Source of the DNA: DATFVJ01 sp963727015
GTDB taxonomy: Bacteria > Actinomycetota > Actinomycetes > Streptosporangiales > Streptosporangiaceae
Length of the DNA stretch: 64,000 bases
NCBI GenBank assembly: GCA_963727015.1
Contig: CAVSEV010000005.1
Location: 434,001-498,000 of the forward strand
Direction: 5' to 3'
Below, piece after piece: positions 24,160 through 33,315 of the stretch (the stretch's first letter is position 1; each line of letters starts with the position of its first letter). Both the position numbers and the translations under genes were made by a program. Below the pieces are notes generated by a model that saw only the letters and a list, made by a program, of their open reading frames with translations, did no database searches and had not been told where the DNA came from.

Positions 24160-25755
24160 GTGAGCAACATCGGCCGCGATATTGCCATCGTGCTCGCATT
24201 CGTCCTCATCGGCGGATTCTTCGCGGCGGCGGAGATGGCTCTTGTGTCGCTCCGTGAGGGCCAGGTGCGGGCGATCGCGCAGCGTGGCAAGCGCGGGCAG
24301 CGCGCCGCCAGGCTCGCACAGGACCCGAACCGCTTCCTTTCCTCGGTTCAGATCGGCGTCACGACGGCGACGCTGCTTTCTGGCGCCTTCGGCGCTGCGA
24401 CCCTGGCCGCCGAGCTCAGGGGCCTGCTCCGCCGCAGCGGCCTGCCCGCCGGGCTCGCGTCTACCCTCTCGCTGGTCGCGGTGACCGTCGTGATCTCCTA
24501 CTTCTCACTGGTGCTTGGCGAGCTTGCTCCCAAACGGCTAGCGCTGCAGCGCCCCGAGCCTATTGCGCTGGCGGCGGCCCCTGTCCTCGACAGGATCTCG
24601 GTGCTTGCCCGCCCGCTCGTGTGGCTCTTGTCCAGGTCGGTGGACCTGGTGGTTCGGATTCTCGGCGGGAATCCCCGGGCCGGGCGGGATGCCATCAGCT
24701 CGGAGGAGCTGCTTGACATGGTGACCGCGAATACCGATCTCGGCGCCGACGAGCGGCACATCGTGGGCGAGGTTTTCGAGGCTGGAAAGCGGCAGTTGCG
24801 TGAGGTGCTGCTGCCGCGGACCGAGGTGGAGTTCATCGACAGTGAGATGCCGATATACCGGGCCGCCAAGATCGCGGCGGCGTCCACGCATTCGCGGTTC
24901 CCCGTGTACCGCGACTCCTACGACAACGTGATCGGCTTCGTGCACCTGCGGGATCTTCTCAACCCGGAGCTCGCCAGCCGTGCCACGCCGGTGGGGGAGC
25001 TGCGCAGGCCGGTGAAGTATCTGCCGCAGAGCAAGACCGTGCTCGCGGCGCTGACCGAGATGCGCAATGACCGGTCCCACCTGGCGATTGTCATCGACGA
25101 GTACGGGGGGACCGCGGGGATCGTCACGCTCGAGGACCTGGTCGAGGAGCTGATCGGCGATATCAGGGACGAGTACGACGCGGAGGCTGAGCAGGCCAAG
25201 CGGCTGCACGGCGGCGAGGTGGAAGTGGATGGCCTGCTCAACCTGGACGACTTCGCGGACGAGACAGGGTTCGCGCTGCCCGAGGGGCCTTACGAGACCG
25301 TCGCGGGTTACGTGATGGCGGCGCTCGGCAAGGTGCCCGCGCCGGGTGATTCGGTAGAGGTGACCGGCCACCGGCTCACCGTGACCGAGATGGACGGCCG
25401 GCGGGTCGCCAGGATCCGGGTGGCACCCATACCCGGCGACCAGCCGGACCAGGCCCCGGCCGGACAACGGGCCGGCGAGGCAGGCGACCGGCCCGCGCCG
25501 GCTGAGATTGGCCGCCTGCCGCTCGCGGACACCGGCCGGGCCGACGGCGCGGACGGCGGGGCGGGTGCGGACGGCGCGGACGGCGGGGACAGCGGGGCGG
25601 GTGCGGACGGCGCGGACGGCGCGGCCGGCGGCCAGGCGCGCGCCGAAGATCGCGGGTGGGGCCTCGAGGCCGGCGGCCGCGCCGACGCGCAGGATGACAG
25701 TGCGACGACGGAAGGTAGCGACGGGCGACCGGAAGACGGCCGCGCGACGTCATGA
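24160..25755 (+). CDS. CNNM/CorC (HlyC-type) transporter with CBS domains
   Basis: 531 residues. An N-terminal DUF21/CNNM membrane domain (residues about 5-160, three to four helices, LGELAPKRLALQRPEPIALA) is followed by two CBS domains (VLLPRTEVEFIDSE; THSRFPVYRDSYDNVIGFVH; IVIDEYGGTAGIVTLEDLVE) and a CorC_HlyC domain (VDGLLNLDDFADETGFALPE). Proteins of this kind export Mg2+ or Co2+ and were once called hemolysins. The last 100 residues are a repetitive Gly/Ala/Asp tail (GADGADGG type), coded by a GC-rich repeat at about 25550-25630, with no known role. The GTG start at 24160 is the only good one. Confidence 0.88.
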   Translation: MSNIGRDIAIVLAFVLIGGFFAAAEMALVSLREGQVRAIAQRGKRGQRAARLAQDPNRFLSSVQIGVTTATLLSGAFGAATLAAELRGLLRRSGLPAGLASTLSLVAVTVVISYFSLVLGELAPKRLALQRPEPIALAAAPVLDRISVLARPLVWLLSRSVDLVVRILGGNPRAGRDAISSEELLDMVTANTDLGADERHIVGEVFEAGKRQLREVLLPRTEVEFIDSEMPIYRAAKIAAASTHSRFPVYRDSYDNVIGFVHLRDLLNPELASRATPVGELRRPVKYLPQSKTVLAALTEMRNDRSHLAIVIDEYGGTAGIVTLEDLVEELIGDIRDEYDAEAEQAKRLHGGEVEVDGLLNLDDFADETGFALPEGPYETVAGYVMAALGKVPAPGDSVEVTGHRLTVTEMDGRRVARIRVAPIPGDQPDQAPAGQRAGEAGDRPAPAEIGRLPLADTGRADGADGGAGADGADGGDSGAGADGADGAAGGQARAEDRGWGLEAGGRADAQDDSATTEGSDGRPEDGRATS

Positions 25756-26034
25756 TCCGCGTTCGTGCGCGCTTTGCGGCGCAAAGCTGCGCAGCGCTGA
25801 TCCAGCAGGTGTGGAGATCGGTGTGACGCGGGCGTGCGAGCGGACTGCGGCGTCTGGGCCACAGTGATCTCCTCGCGCTGACCGGCCGGGGTGTGGACGG
25901 GTCGGCCAGCCCGGGCCCGCTGCGACGGTAGGCTGGCGACCACGCCGCACTGTCGACGGCCTGCAGATCGCGGGCCGCGCAGCTCAGGGTCCGCCCGCAC
26001 CGATCCGCTGACACCTTGGTCCGAGGAAAGCCGC

Positions 26035-27060
26035 ATGTCCGACGCCGTACCCACCGCCAAGCCGCGTGTGCTGTCCGGTATCCAGCCCACCGCCGACTCC
26101 TTCCACCTCGGTAACTATCTCGGGGCGGTCCGCCAGTGGGTCGCGCTTCAGGACACCCGGGACGCGTTCTACTGCGTCGTCGACCTGCATGCGATCACGG
26201 TGCCCTTCGATCCGGCGCTGCTACGCCGGCGTACTCGGCTAGCGGCCGCTCAGCTGTTCGCGGCCGGGCTTAACCCGGACCGCTGCACCGTGTTCGTGCA
26301 GAGCCACGTGCCCGAGCACACCGAGCTTGCCTGGATCCTCAGCTGCATCACCGGTTTCGGCGAGGCTGGCCGGATGACTCAGTTCAAGGACAAGACCACC
26401 AAGGGCGGCGCCGATCAGGCGAGCGTGGGCTTGTTCACCTATCCGATACTGCAGGCTGCTGACATCCTCATCTACCAGGCCCACGAGGTTCCCGTCGGCG
26501 AGGATCAGCGCCAGCACCTGGAGCTGAGCCGCGACCTGGCGCGGCGATTCAATCACCGGTTCGGCGAGACGTTCGCGCTTCCAGGTCCATCTATCCTCCC
26601 CGGCGTGGCCAAGATCGCAGACCTGCAGGACCCAACGGCGAAGATGAGCAAATCGTCGTCGTCTGGGCAGGGCATCCTCGACGTGCTTGATGATCCGGCC
26701 ATGCTGCGCAGGAAGATCATGCGTGCGGTCACCGACCCAGGCAGCGACATCCGCTCAGACGAGGAAGCCAAGCCAGGCATCACGAATCTGCTGCGGATCT
26801 ACTCCGCGCTGACGGCGACCAGCGTGGCCGAACTCCAGGCGCGGTACGCGGGCGGCGGGTACGGCCGGCTGAAGAAGGATCTGGCCGAGGTGGTGGTGCA
26901 GGCGTTCTCGCCGATCAGGGAGCGAACGGAGAAACTGCTAGCCGACGAGGCGGAGCTGGACCGGCTGCTTACCCGGGGCGCGGCAAGGGCCTCTGCCGTG
27001 GCGCAGCAGACGATGGCGCTGGTCAGAGACCGGATCGGCCTTCTTCCGCCAGGCCGCTAG
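26035..27060 (+). CDS. trpS: Tryptophan--tRNA ligase
   Basis: Class I aminoacyl-tRNA synthetase of 341 residues. The HIGH-equivalent HLGNY lies at residues 24-28, after LSGIQPTADSFH, and the KMSKS loop at about 203, within DPTAKMSKSSSSGQG. DQRQHLELSRDLARRFN fits the tryptophan-specific helix. I start it at ATG 26035, preceded by GAGGAAAG; the frame is open a further 144 bases upstream but that part lacks coding character. Converges on the D,D-carboxypeptidase gene. Confidence 0.96.
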   Translation: MSDAVPTAKPRVLSGIQPTADSFHLGNYLGAVRQWVALQDTRDAFYCVVDLHAITVPFDPALLRRRTRLAAAQLFAAGLNPDRCTVFVQSHVPEHTELAWILSCITGFGEAGRMTQFKDKTTKGGADQASVGLFTYPILQAADILIYQAHEVPVGEDQRQHLELSRDLARRFNHRFGETFALPGPSILPGVAKIADLQDPTAKMSKSSSSGQGILDVLDDPAMLRRKIMRAVTDPGSDIRSDEEAKPGITNLLRIYSALTATSVAELQARYAGGGYGRLKKDLAEVVVQAFSPIRERTEKLLADEAELDRLLTRGAARASAVAQQTMALVRDRIGLLPPGR

Positions 27061-27184
27061 TGGTCTGTCAGAGGGGTCCTTTGAGCGAACGGCGTCCAGG
27101 TGGGTGCATCGCAGACGTTTCTTGCCGGACGTGTCTTGTAGATCTCGGCGGCTCCCGCTCGGGGCGGCGGTATGGACGGCGACG

Positions 27185-28369
27185 TCACGACGTGGACCGG
27201 CGCCGCCTTGCGAGCCCGTACACGCCCAGCGCGAGCCCTCCGGCGACCAAGCAGCCCACCGTGAAGAGCATGCGGCCAACGCCCGACGAAGGCGCGTGCA
27301 CCTGGGTCGCCGCGCGCCGCGCTGCGTGCGCGGGCTTGACCGGCGCATTGTGCGCCACCGATGGCGAAGGTAGCGGGCTGACGAGCTGGCCCACCGGAGG
27401 GATCTTGCCATCCACGCTAAAACCCCAGTCGAGCATCGCCGTGGCCGACGTGAACAGCGTCCCTGGCACTGCGTGCAGCAAGGTGACGATAAGCGTGTGT
27501 CCCTGCCGCCTGGCCATGCCGACATAGGTGGCCATGGCCGGGGTGGTCCAGCCGGTCTTGCCGCCGATGAAACCGCGGTAGGTGGTGAGCAGCCGGTCTT
27601 CGTTGAACAGTTCGATCCGCTGCCTCGGGGTGATCGGGAACCAGGTGCTCGGCGTCCGGTCGTAACCAAGGAATGCGGGTATCCGCAGTGCCCGCCGCGC
27701 GATCAGCGCCTCGTCGTAGGCGGACACGTGCTGGCCACGCGCGTCGAGCCCGTTGGGCTGACTGGCCACCGTGTCGTCCGCCTGCAGTTGGTGCGCCTCG
27801 GCGTTCATCAGCGCGACGCCCCTGGCGAATGAGCCCGTTGCCTCGGCGAGCGCGATCGCAGCGTCATTGCCCGAGATGAGCAACAGCGCACGGAACAGAT
27901 CTGCGATCTTGTACCGGTAACCCAGCCTCAGTCCGACGACGTCTGGTTCCACGCTGACGGCGCGTCTGGAGGCTACGACTGTCGCATCCGGGTTCAGTAC
28001 GGGAATGAGCGAGACGGCGGTAAGAATCTTGAGTGTACTCGCGGGCCCGTATTGCGCGTGCGGTTGCCTCGCGGCGAGGATCTGCCCTGTGGTGGCGTCG
28101 GCGACCACAAAGGCGCTGGCCGGAACCTGGGGCACGCGCGGGGCGCGTGCTGACGGGTAGTTGACGATGACGCCCGGCCTGGTCAGCTCCGCACCGCCCA
28201 CCGTGTGACGCGCACGGCCGCCGGTTGTCATGGCCTGGTGACTCGTGCGGTCCGGGTTGCCCGCGGGGACCGCGACGCCCGCGGCGGCGGGGCAGGTCGC
28301 TGCGATAGCGAGGGCCGCAGCGGTGGCAGCGGCGGCTGCGGCAACCGCGTTTCGCCCGGATGTCGTCAT
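27185..28369 (-). CDS. D-alanyl-D-alanine carboxypeptidase, peptidase S11
   Basis: A 394-residue penicillin-binding protein that trims peptidoglycan stem peptides outside the membrane. An Ala-rich signal peptide covers residues 1-35. The serine triads are present: STLK at 111-114, SGND at 166-169 and KTG at 271-273. A C-terminal transmembrane helix (MLFTVGCLVAGGLALGVYGL) followed by ARRRRSTS anchors it, the usual layout of DacB-type enzymes in actinomycetes. Start MTTSGRN is close to the palindrome upstream of the mutase gene, with which it diverges. Confidence 0.92.
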   Translation of the reverse strand: MTTSGRNAVAAAAAATAAALAIAATCPAAAGVAVPAGNPDRTSHQAMTTGGRARHTVGGAELTRPGVIVNYPSARAPRVPQVPASAFVVADATTGQILAARQPHAQYGPASTLKILTAVSLIPVLNPDATVVASRRAVSVEPDVVGLRLGYRYKIADLFRALLLISGNDAAIALAEATGSFARGVALMNAEAHQLQADDTVASQPNGLDARGQHVSAYDEALIARRALRIPAFLGYDRTPSTWFPITPRQRIELFNEDRLLTTYRGFIGGKTGWTTPAMATYVGMARRQGHTLIVTLLHAVPGTLFTSATAMLDWGFSVDGKIPPVGQLVSPLPSPSVAHNAPVKPAHAARRAATQVHAPSSGVGRMLFTVGCLVAGGLALGVYGLARRRRSTS

Positions 28370-28468
28370 ACCGTAATCACAGTACCTCGTGTGGCCGGAG
28401 CCGCACGATCATGAGGGACCGGCACGCCGGCGTGTCCACCGCCTGTGTAGCCGTGGCCTCGGCGCGTG

Positions 28469-28490
28469 TCTCATTTGGCATCAAATGAGA
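28469..28490. promoter_or_regulatory. Perfect 9+4+9 palindrome, candidate operator
   Basis: TCTCATTTG (28469-28477), a 4-base spacer GCAT, then CAAATGAGA (28482-28490): perfect arms and AT-rich in a GC-rich genome. It lies 38 bases before the mutase ATG, about where the -35 region would be if TACTCT (28516-28521) is the -10. It sits between divergent genes and may control both. A TetR-, GntR- or MarR-type dimer would fit; no such regulator is next to it. Confidence 0.7.
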
Positions 28491-28527
28491 AGAACGTTCC
28501 CTTGGGTGCCCGGCGTACTCTAGGGCC

Positions 28528-30117
28528 ATGACCGGCGTGACAAATGGGTCGGAGTCATGGCTGCCCATCGAGCCCATGTACGGCCCGGATGCGCTGCGGG
28601 ATTTCGATCCCGCCAGCAGCCTCGGTGAACCGGGCGGATACCCGTTTACGCGGGGCATCTATCCGGCGATGTATACCGAGCGGCCCTGGACGATGCGCCA
28701 GTATGCGGGGTTCGCTACGGCCACGGAATCGAACCGCCGCTACCGGCAGTTGATCGAGGCGGGTACGACCGGCCTGTCCGTCGCCTTCGACCTGCCCACG
28801 CAGATGGGTTTCGATTCTGACGCGCCGTTGGCGGCCGGCGAGGTCGGCAAGGTGGGGGTGGCCATCGACTCGATCGACGACATGCGCCTCCTGTTTGACG
28901 GCATCCCTCTTGCCAAGGTCTCCACCTCGATGACGATCAATGCGCCGGCAGCGGTGCTGCTGCTGCTCTACCAGCTGGTCGCCGAGGAGCAGGGAGTGAG
29001 CGCGGGCGACCTCACCGGCACGATCCAAAACGACATTCTCAAGGAGTACATCGCCCGCGGCACCTACATCTATCCGCCGCAGCCGTCGCTCCGGCTCGTC
29101 GCGGATACCTTCGCCTATTGCGGCGAGGAGATGCCGAAGTGGAATACGATCTCGATCTCCGGCTACCACATGGCTGAGGCGGGAGCGACGCCGGTTCAGG
29201 AGATAGCGTTCACCCTTGCCAACGCCAAAGCGTACGTGGAAACAGCGATCGGCGCCGGGCTTGCGGTGGACGACTTCGCGCCGCGCCTGTCGTTCTTCTT
29301 CGTGGCCAGGACCAACCTGCTTGAGGAGGTGGCGAAGTTCCGCGCCGCCCGGCGCTTGTGGGCCCGCATAATGCGTGACGAATTCGGCGCCCGCAGCCCC
29401 CGGTCACAGATGCTGCGGTTCCACACCCAGACGGCTGGGGTTGAGCTGACGGCGCAGCAACCCGAGGTCAACATGGCCAGGGTTACTGTGCAGGCACTCG
29501 GGGCCGTATTCGGCGGTACGCAGTCACTGCACACGAACTCCTATGACGAGGCGATCGCGCTGCCCAGCGAGAAGGCGGCCAGGCTGGCGCTGCGTACCCA
29601 GCAGGTGATCGCGTACGAAACCGATCTCACCTCGACGGTTGACCCGTTCGCGGGATCGTATGCGATCGAGTCGATGACCGATGGTGTGGAGCAGCAGGCT
29701 ACTGAGCTCATCGCACAGATCGACGAGCTTGGCGGCGCTGTCGCGGCCATCGAGCAGGGATTCCAGAAAGCCGCGATCGAGCGCTCGGCGTACCAGGTGG
29801 CGCTGGACGTGGACGCGGGCAGCCGGGTCGTGGTCGGGGTTAACAAGTTCCGTACCGAGGGCGACGAACTGTACCCGGCGCCGTGGGTCAATCCGGCGCT
29901 CGAGCAGGAACAGGCGGAGCGGCTCGCACGGCTGCGGCAGGCGCGCGACGCGGCTGCCCACCGGCGCGGCATCGATGATCTCAAGAAGGCGGCTGACGGC
30001 ACCCAGAACCTGCTCCATCCGCTACGTGCGGCGCTCCAGGCGCGCGCCACCGTTGGCGAAGTGTGTGACGCGCTCCGCGATGTCTGGGGGGTTTACAAGC
30101 CCCCGGATGTGTCATAG
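28528..30117 (+). CDS. Acyl-CoA mutase large subunit (methylmalonyl-CoA mutase type)
   Basis: 529 residues of the TIM-barrel domain only, with no B12 domain. Signatures include FTRGIYPAMYTERPWTMRQY, AGFATATESN, GLSVAFDLPTQMGFDSDAP, TISISGYHMAEAGATPVQEI and STVDPFAGSYAIE. The Tyr and Arg in the PAMY/RPW loop resemble methylmalonyl-CoA mutase more than isobutyryl-CoA mutase, which usually has GYRGR/LW there; this is a family-level judgement. It needs a small cobalamin subunit, and the one at 4759 is the obvious partner though 24 kb away. The ATG lies only about 7 bases after a possible -10, so the mRNA may be leaderless. The palindrome upstream is likely its operator. Confidence 0.88.
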   Translation: MTGVTNGSESWLPIEPMYGPDALRDFDPASSLGEPGGYPFTRGIYPAMYTERPWTMRQYAGFATATESNRRYRQLIEAGTTGLSVAFDLPTQMGFDSDAPLAAGEVGKVGVAIDSIDDMRLLFDGIPLAKVSTSMTINAPAAVLLLLYQLVAEEQGVSAGDLTGTIQNDILKEYIARGTYIYPPQPSLRLVADTFAYCGEEMPKWNTISISGYHMAEAGATPVQEIAFTLANAKAYVETAIGAGLAVDDFAPRLSFFFVARTNLLEEVAKFRAARRLWARIMRDEFGARSPRSQMLRFHTQTAGVELTAQQPEVNMARVTVQALGAVFGGTQSLHTNSYDEAIALPSEKAARLALRTQQVIAYETDLTSTVDPFAGSYAIESMTDGVEQQATELIAQIDELGGAVAAIEQGFQKAAIERSAYQVALDVDAGSRVVVGVNKFRTEGDELYPAPWVNPALEQEQAERLARLRQARDAAAHRRGIDDLKKAADGTQNLLHPLRAALQARATVGEVCDALRDVWGVYKPPDVS

Positions 30118-30591
30118 GGGGCAGCTCGGGAATTATTTACCGCATACGAGACTCGAATTGTCAGCATGTGGTGTCCTGAGCGACATATATGGCCGTGAAC
30201 GGACCGGCCCGCCCGCAGGCCACCGGCTCGGTCCGGGCGCGGAATCGCAGCTGCTTTGAGCCAGTCCGAACGATCCTGAGCTGCTACCACGCTCAGCGTT
30301 CCGGTGCCGGGTACCACTCAGGTATCAGCATCGGCGGCGCCGGCGAGACTGCTTTCTGTGTCAGTTTCCGGGCTCTCGCACGCGCACGGGCTGACCCGCT
30401 GCCCGCTCAGTCCAGCCTGCTCGCCCGCCCAGTCCAGCCCGCTAGAGTTTGGCCCGCCGCGCGAGTTATGTGCGCCTTGCGGCAGTTGGCGCCCAGGACT
30501 ATTCGCCATTTCTTTCTCCATTTCAGCGGCTGGCTCCGGATTTTAGCTCCAGGTATCTCGGAGACCTGGAAAGATTGAAGACGGAGGTCGA
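30118..30591. other. Gene-free spacer
   Basis: 474 bases between the mutase and the carboxylate-amine ligase. The first 70 bases are relatively AT-rich (TTATTTACC, CATATATGG) and may contain a promoter. Open frames here lack third-position GC bias and similarity to known proteins. GGAGG at 30583-30587 is the ribosome site of the next gene. Confidence 0.5.
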
Positions 30592-31761
30592 GTGGTGGTC
30601 ATCGCATGGAATGCTTCCCGTGGGGCAACGCTAGGAGTCGAATGGGAGCTTCAGCTCATCGACGCGCAGAGCAGGCTGCTGCGGCAGGACGCCGGTGAAG
30701 TGCTCGCCCTGCTGCCGGGGCTCAGCGAGGACGGGGAGCATCCCAGGATCCGGCACGAGCTCATGCTGTCGACCGTGGAGGTGGTCACCGGCATCTGCTC
30801 GACGGTGTCCGAGGCCAAGATGGATCTTGCCGCGACCATACGGGAACTCCAGCGGATCACAGATTCGCGAGGTACGATGCTGGCCTGCGCCGGGACGCAT
30901 CCCGTCAGCGATTGGCGTGATGCGAGGATGGCGCCGATTCAGCGGTATGCGGAGCTCGTCGAGCAAATGCAATGGCTTGCCCGCCGGATTCAGACCTTCG
31001 GCGTGCACGTCCATGTGGGCCTGCGTGATGGGAGCAAGGCGATCCCGATCGTCAATGCCCTCGCCGCGTATCTTCCGCATTTTCTCGCGCTTACCGCCTC
31101 CAGCCCGTACTGGTGCGGGCAGGACAGCGGGCTGGCATCCAGCCGGTCGGTGGTATTCGGCGCGCTACCCATGGCCGGGCCGCCGCACCAGCTCGCCAAA
31201 TGGAGTGAGTTCGAGGACTACATGGAGACGCTGCTTCGCGCCGGGACCATCCGGAGCATCAAAGAGGTGTGGTGGGACATCCGGCCGCACCCCGATTTCG
31301 GGACGGTGGAGGTCCGCATGTTCGACGGCACGCCCACCCTCCGCGAGATCGGTATGGTCGCGGCGCTCTCACAATGCCTGGTCCGCCTCTTCGACTTCCA
31401 GCTCGACCGCGGCTACACCCTGCCGATGCCGACGGCATGGGTGATCAGGGACAATAAGTGGAGGGCCACGAGGTACGGGCTCGATGCGACTGTTATTACC
31501 GACGATACAGGGGTGACCGCGCCGCTCAGGGACGAGCTCTATGAGCTGATCAGGGAGCTTGAGCCTGTCGCCGACAGGATGGGCTGCGCGGACGAGCTCT
31601 GCGTGGTGTCGGACGTCCTCGAACATGGAGCCTCGTACGAGCGGCAGCGCGCCATCATCACCGGCGGTGGCGAGCTGACCGACGTGGTGGACGCCCTCGT
31701 CACGGAGTTCGCGGAGGACAGGTTCGTCTCGGCAGGGGAGGTGACGTATGCAGGGACATGA
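30592..31761 (+). CDS. Carboxylate-amine ligase, YbdK/glutamate-cysteine ligase 2 family
   Basis: 389 residues. TLGVEWELQLID matches the GVEEEL motif of the family, and RHELMLSTVEVVTGIC, GVHVHVGLRDGSKAIPI (Mg/ATP-binding HVHVG) and DIRPHPDFGTVEVRMFDGTP complete the ATP-dependent ligase core. YbdK-type enzymes have weak gamma-glutamylcysteine activity; the real product is often unknown, and actinomycete members such as EgtA differ. Starts at GTG 30592 with GGAGG four bases upstream. It overlaps the next M20 hydrolase by 14 bases, which is strong coupling and suggests that the two act on the same amide. Confidence 0.85.
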   Translation: MVVIAWNASRGATLGVEWELQLIDAQSRLLRQDAGEVLALLPGLSEDGEHPRIRHELMLSTVEVVTGICSTVSEAKMDLAATIRELQRITDSRGTMLACAGTHPVSDWRDARMAPIQRYAELVEQMQWLARRIQTFGVHVHVGLRDGSKAIPIVNALAAYLPHFLALTASSPYWCGQDSGLASSRSVVFGALPMAGPPHQLAKWSEFEDYMETLLRAGTIRSIKEVWWDIRPHPDFGTVEVRMFDGTPTLREIGMVAALSQCLVRLFDFQLDRGYTLPMPTAWVIRDNKWRATRYGLDATVITDDTGVTAPLRDELYELIRELEPVADRMGCADELCVVSDVLEHGASYERQRAIITGGGELTDVVDALVTEFAEDRFVSAGEVTYAGT

Positions 31762-33130
31762 GCGTCACCCCGGGCTCGACAGCTTCGTGTCCGCCCACGC
31801 TGACGAGTTCATCGCGTTCCGCAGGGATCTGCATGCCCACCCCGAGCTCGGTTACCACGAGCACCGGACGACTCGCCTCGTTGCCGCCAGGCTGGCCGCG
31901 GCCGGACTTCGGCCGGCTGTCCTGCCGAAGGGCACCGGCATGGTCGTCGACATCGGCGACGGCGCCGGACCGGTGATCGCGCTCCGTGCCGACCTCGACG
32001 CGCTCCCGATATCAGACGAGAAGAACGTGCCGTACCGCTCGACCGTGCGCAACGCTTGCCACGCGTGCGGCCACGACGTGCACACGGCGATCCTGGTCGG
32101 CGCCGGGCTGTACCTCGCGCGCCTGGCCGCAGCGGGCGAGCTGCCTGGACGAGTCCGGCTGGTCTTCCAGCCGGCCGAGGAAGTCCCGGGTGGTGCGCTC
32201 GACGTGCTCGCCGCCGGCGGGATCGCGTCCGTCGACCGGATCTTCGCCCTGCACTGTGACCCGCGGCTCGATGTCGGCAAGGTCGGCCTGCGTGCTGGGC
32301 CGATTACCGCAGCCTGCGACAAGATAGTGGTTCGCGTCGCGGGGCCTGGCGGGCACACCGCGCGGCCGCACCTCACCGCCGACCTAGTATACGCGCTTGG
32401 CAAGATCGTGACCGAGCTGCCCGCTGCGCTATCCAGGCGGGTTGATCCCAGGTCCAGCCTGAGCCTCGTTTGGGGCAGGGTCAGCGCGGGAACGGCGGCC
32501 AACGCGATACCCGATGACGGGATCGCGGAGGGGACCGTTCGCTGCCTCGACGACGAAGCGTGGCATGCCGCGCCTGACCTGCTCAAGGCATTGATCGACT
32601 CGGTGGCGAGTGCCTACGGCGTACTTGCCGATCTCAGCTACCAGCGCAACGTGCCGCCCACGGTGAATGAGTCGGTCAGCGTGCAGATGCTCACCGACGC
32701 CGTTGAGCAGGTACTGGGCGGCGACGGGGTCGCCGCGGCGCCGCAGAGCCTGGGCGGCGAGGACTTCGCCTGGTACCTGGAATCGATCCCTGGCGCGTTC
32801 GCGCGGCTCGGTACCCGGGGCAGGGTTGTGGCGGCCGACATCGACATTCACCAGGGCACGTTCGACATTGACGAACGGGCGATCGGACTCGGCGTGAAGG
32901 TCATGGTCGCCGCCGCGCTCAGGGCGCTCGGTTCTCGCCGGATGGGGTCCAGGCCCGCGCCACCTGCCGCCAATAGCGCTGTGGATGGACTGGGTGCTGG
33001 GCCCGACCATCACAGTGGGCCCGGCCTGCACCCAGGGACCGGCCACCACACCAGTGTCGACCAGTGCGGCAGGGCTGACCACGACGGCGCGGCTGACCAC
33101 TGCGCTGGGCTGACCACTGCGCTGGGCTGA
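31748..33130 (+). CDS. M20-family amidohydrolase with repeat-derived tail
   Basis: Residues 1-400 form a complete M20 enzyme: ALRADLDALPISDEKN, HACGHDVHTAILVGAG, VFQPAEEVPGGALDVL and SLGGEDFAWYLESIPG carry the two-metal and catalytic residues. It resembles AmiA1/AmiB1-type proteins located near punA and add in mycobacteria (recalled synteny). The last 60 residues (from about SRRMGSRPAPP) are low-complexity His/Gly/Asp/Ala and read into the 17-bp repeat array at 33085, so the normal stop may have been lost. The substrate is unknown; coupling with the ligase upstream hints at a reversible amide-bond pair. Confidence 0.85.
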   Translation: MQGHERHPGLDSFVSAHADEFIAFRRDLHAHPELGYHEHRTTRLVAARLAAAGLRPAVLPKGTGMVVDIGDGAGPVIALRADLDALPISDEKNVPYRSTVRNACHACGHDVHTAILVGAGLYLARLAAAGELPGRVRLVFQPAEEVPGGALDVLAAGGIASVDRIFALHCDPRLDVGKVGLRAGPITAACDKIVVRVAGPGGHTARPHLTADLVYALGKIVTELPAALSRRVDPRSSLSLVWGRVSAGTAANAIPDDGIAEGTVRCLDDEAWHAAPDLLKALIDSVASAYGVLADLSYQRNVPPTVNESVSVQMLTDAVEQVLGGDGVAAAPQSLGGEDFAWYLESIPGAFARLGTRGRVVAADIDIHQGTFDIDERAIGLGVKVMVAAALRALGSRRMGSRPAPPAANSAVDGLGAGPDHHSGPGLHPGTGHHTSVDQCGRADHDGAADHCAGLTTALG

Positions 33131-33256
33131 CCACTGCGCTGGGCTGACCACCGCGCTGGGCTGGCTACGGCGCTGGTCTGGCCGCTGGGCTGGCTACTGC
33201 GCTGGGCTGGCCACTGCGCTGGGCTGGCCACTGCGCTGGGCTGGCCACCCGGCGGG
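33085..33256. repeat. 17-bp tandem repeat array, about 10 copies
   Basis: Units of GCTGACCACTGCGCTGG, drifting to GCTGGCCACTGCGCTGG, repeat about ten times. Because 17 is not a multiple of three, each copy changes frame. The array overlaps the stop codon of the M20 gene (33130) and runs to within 60 bases of add. Confidence 0.85.
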
Positions 33257-33315
33257 GCTGACACGGGCGGCTCACCACCGCTCGCTTGGCGGCTGCGCGA
33301 TAGCCTGGCTTCCAA

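Noticed and set aside
30189..30578. Small open frame between mutase and ligase
   Set aside because: Codon third positions do not show the strong GC bias of real genes here, and there is no ribosome site or similarity.
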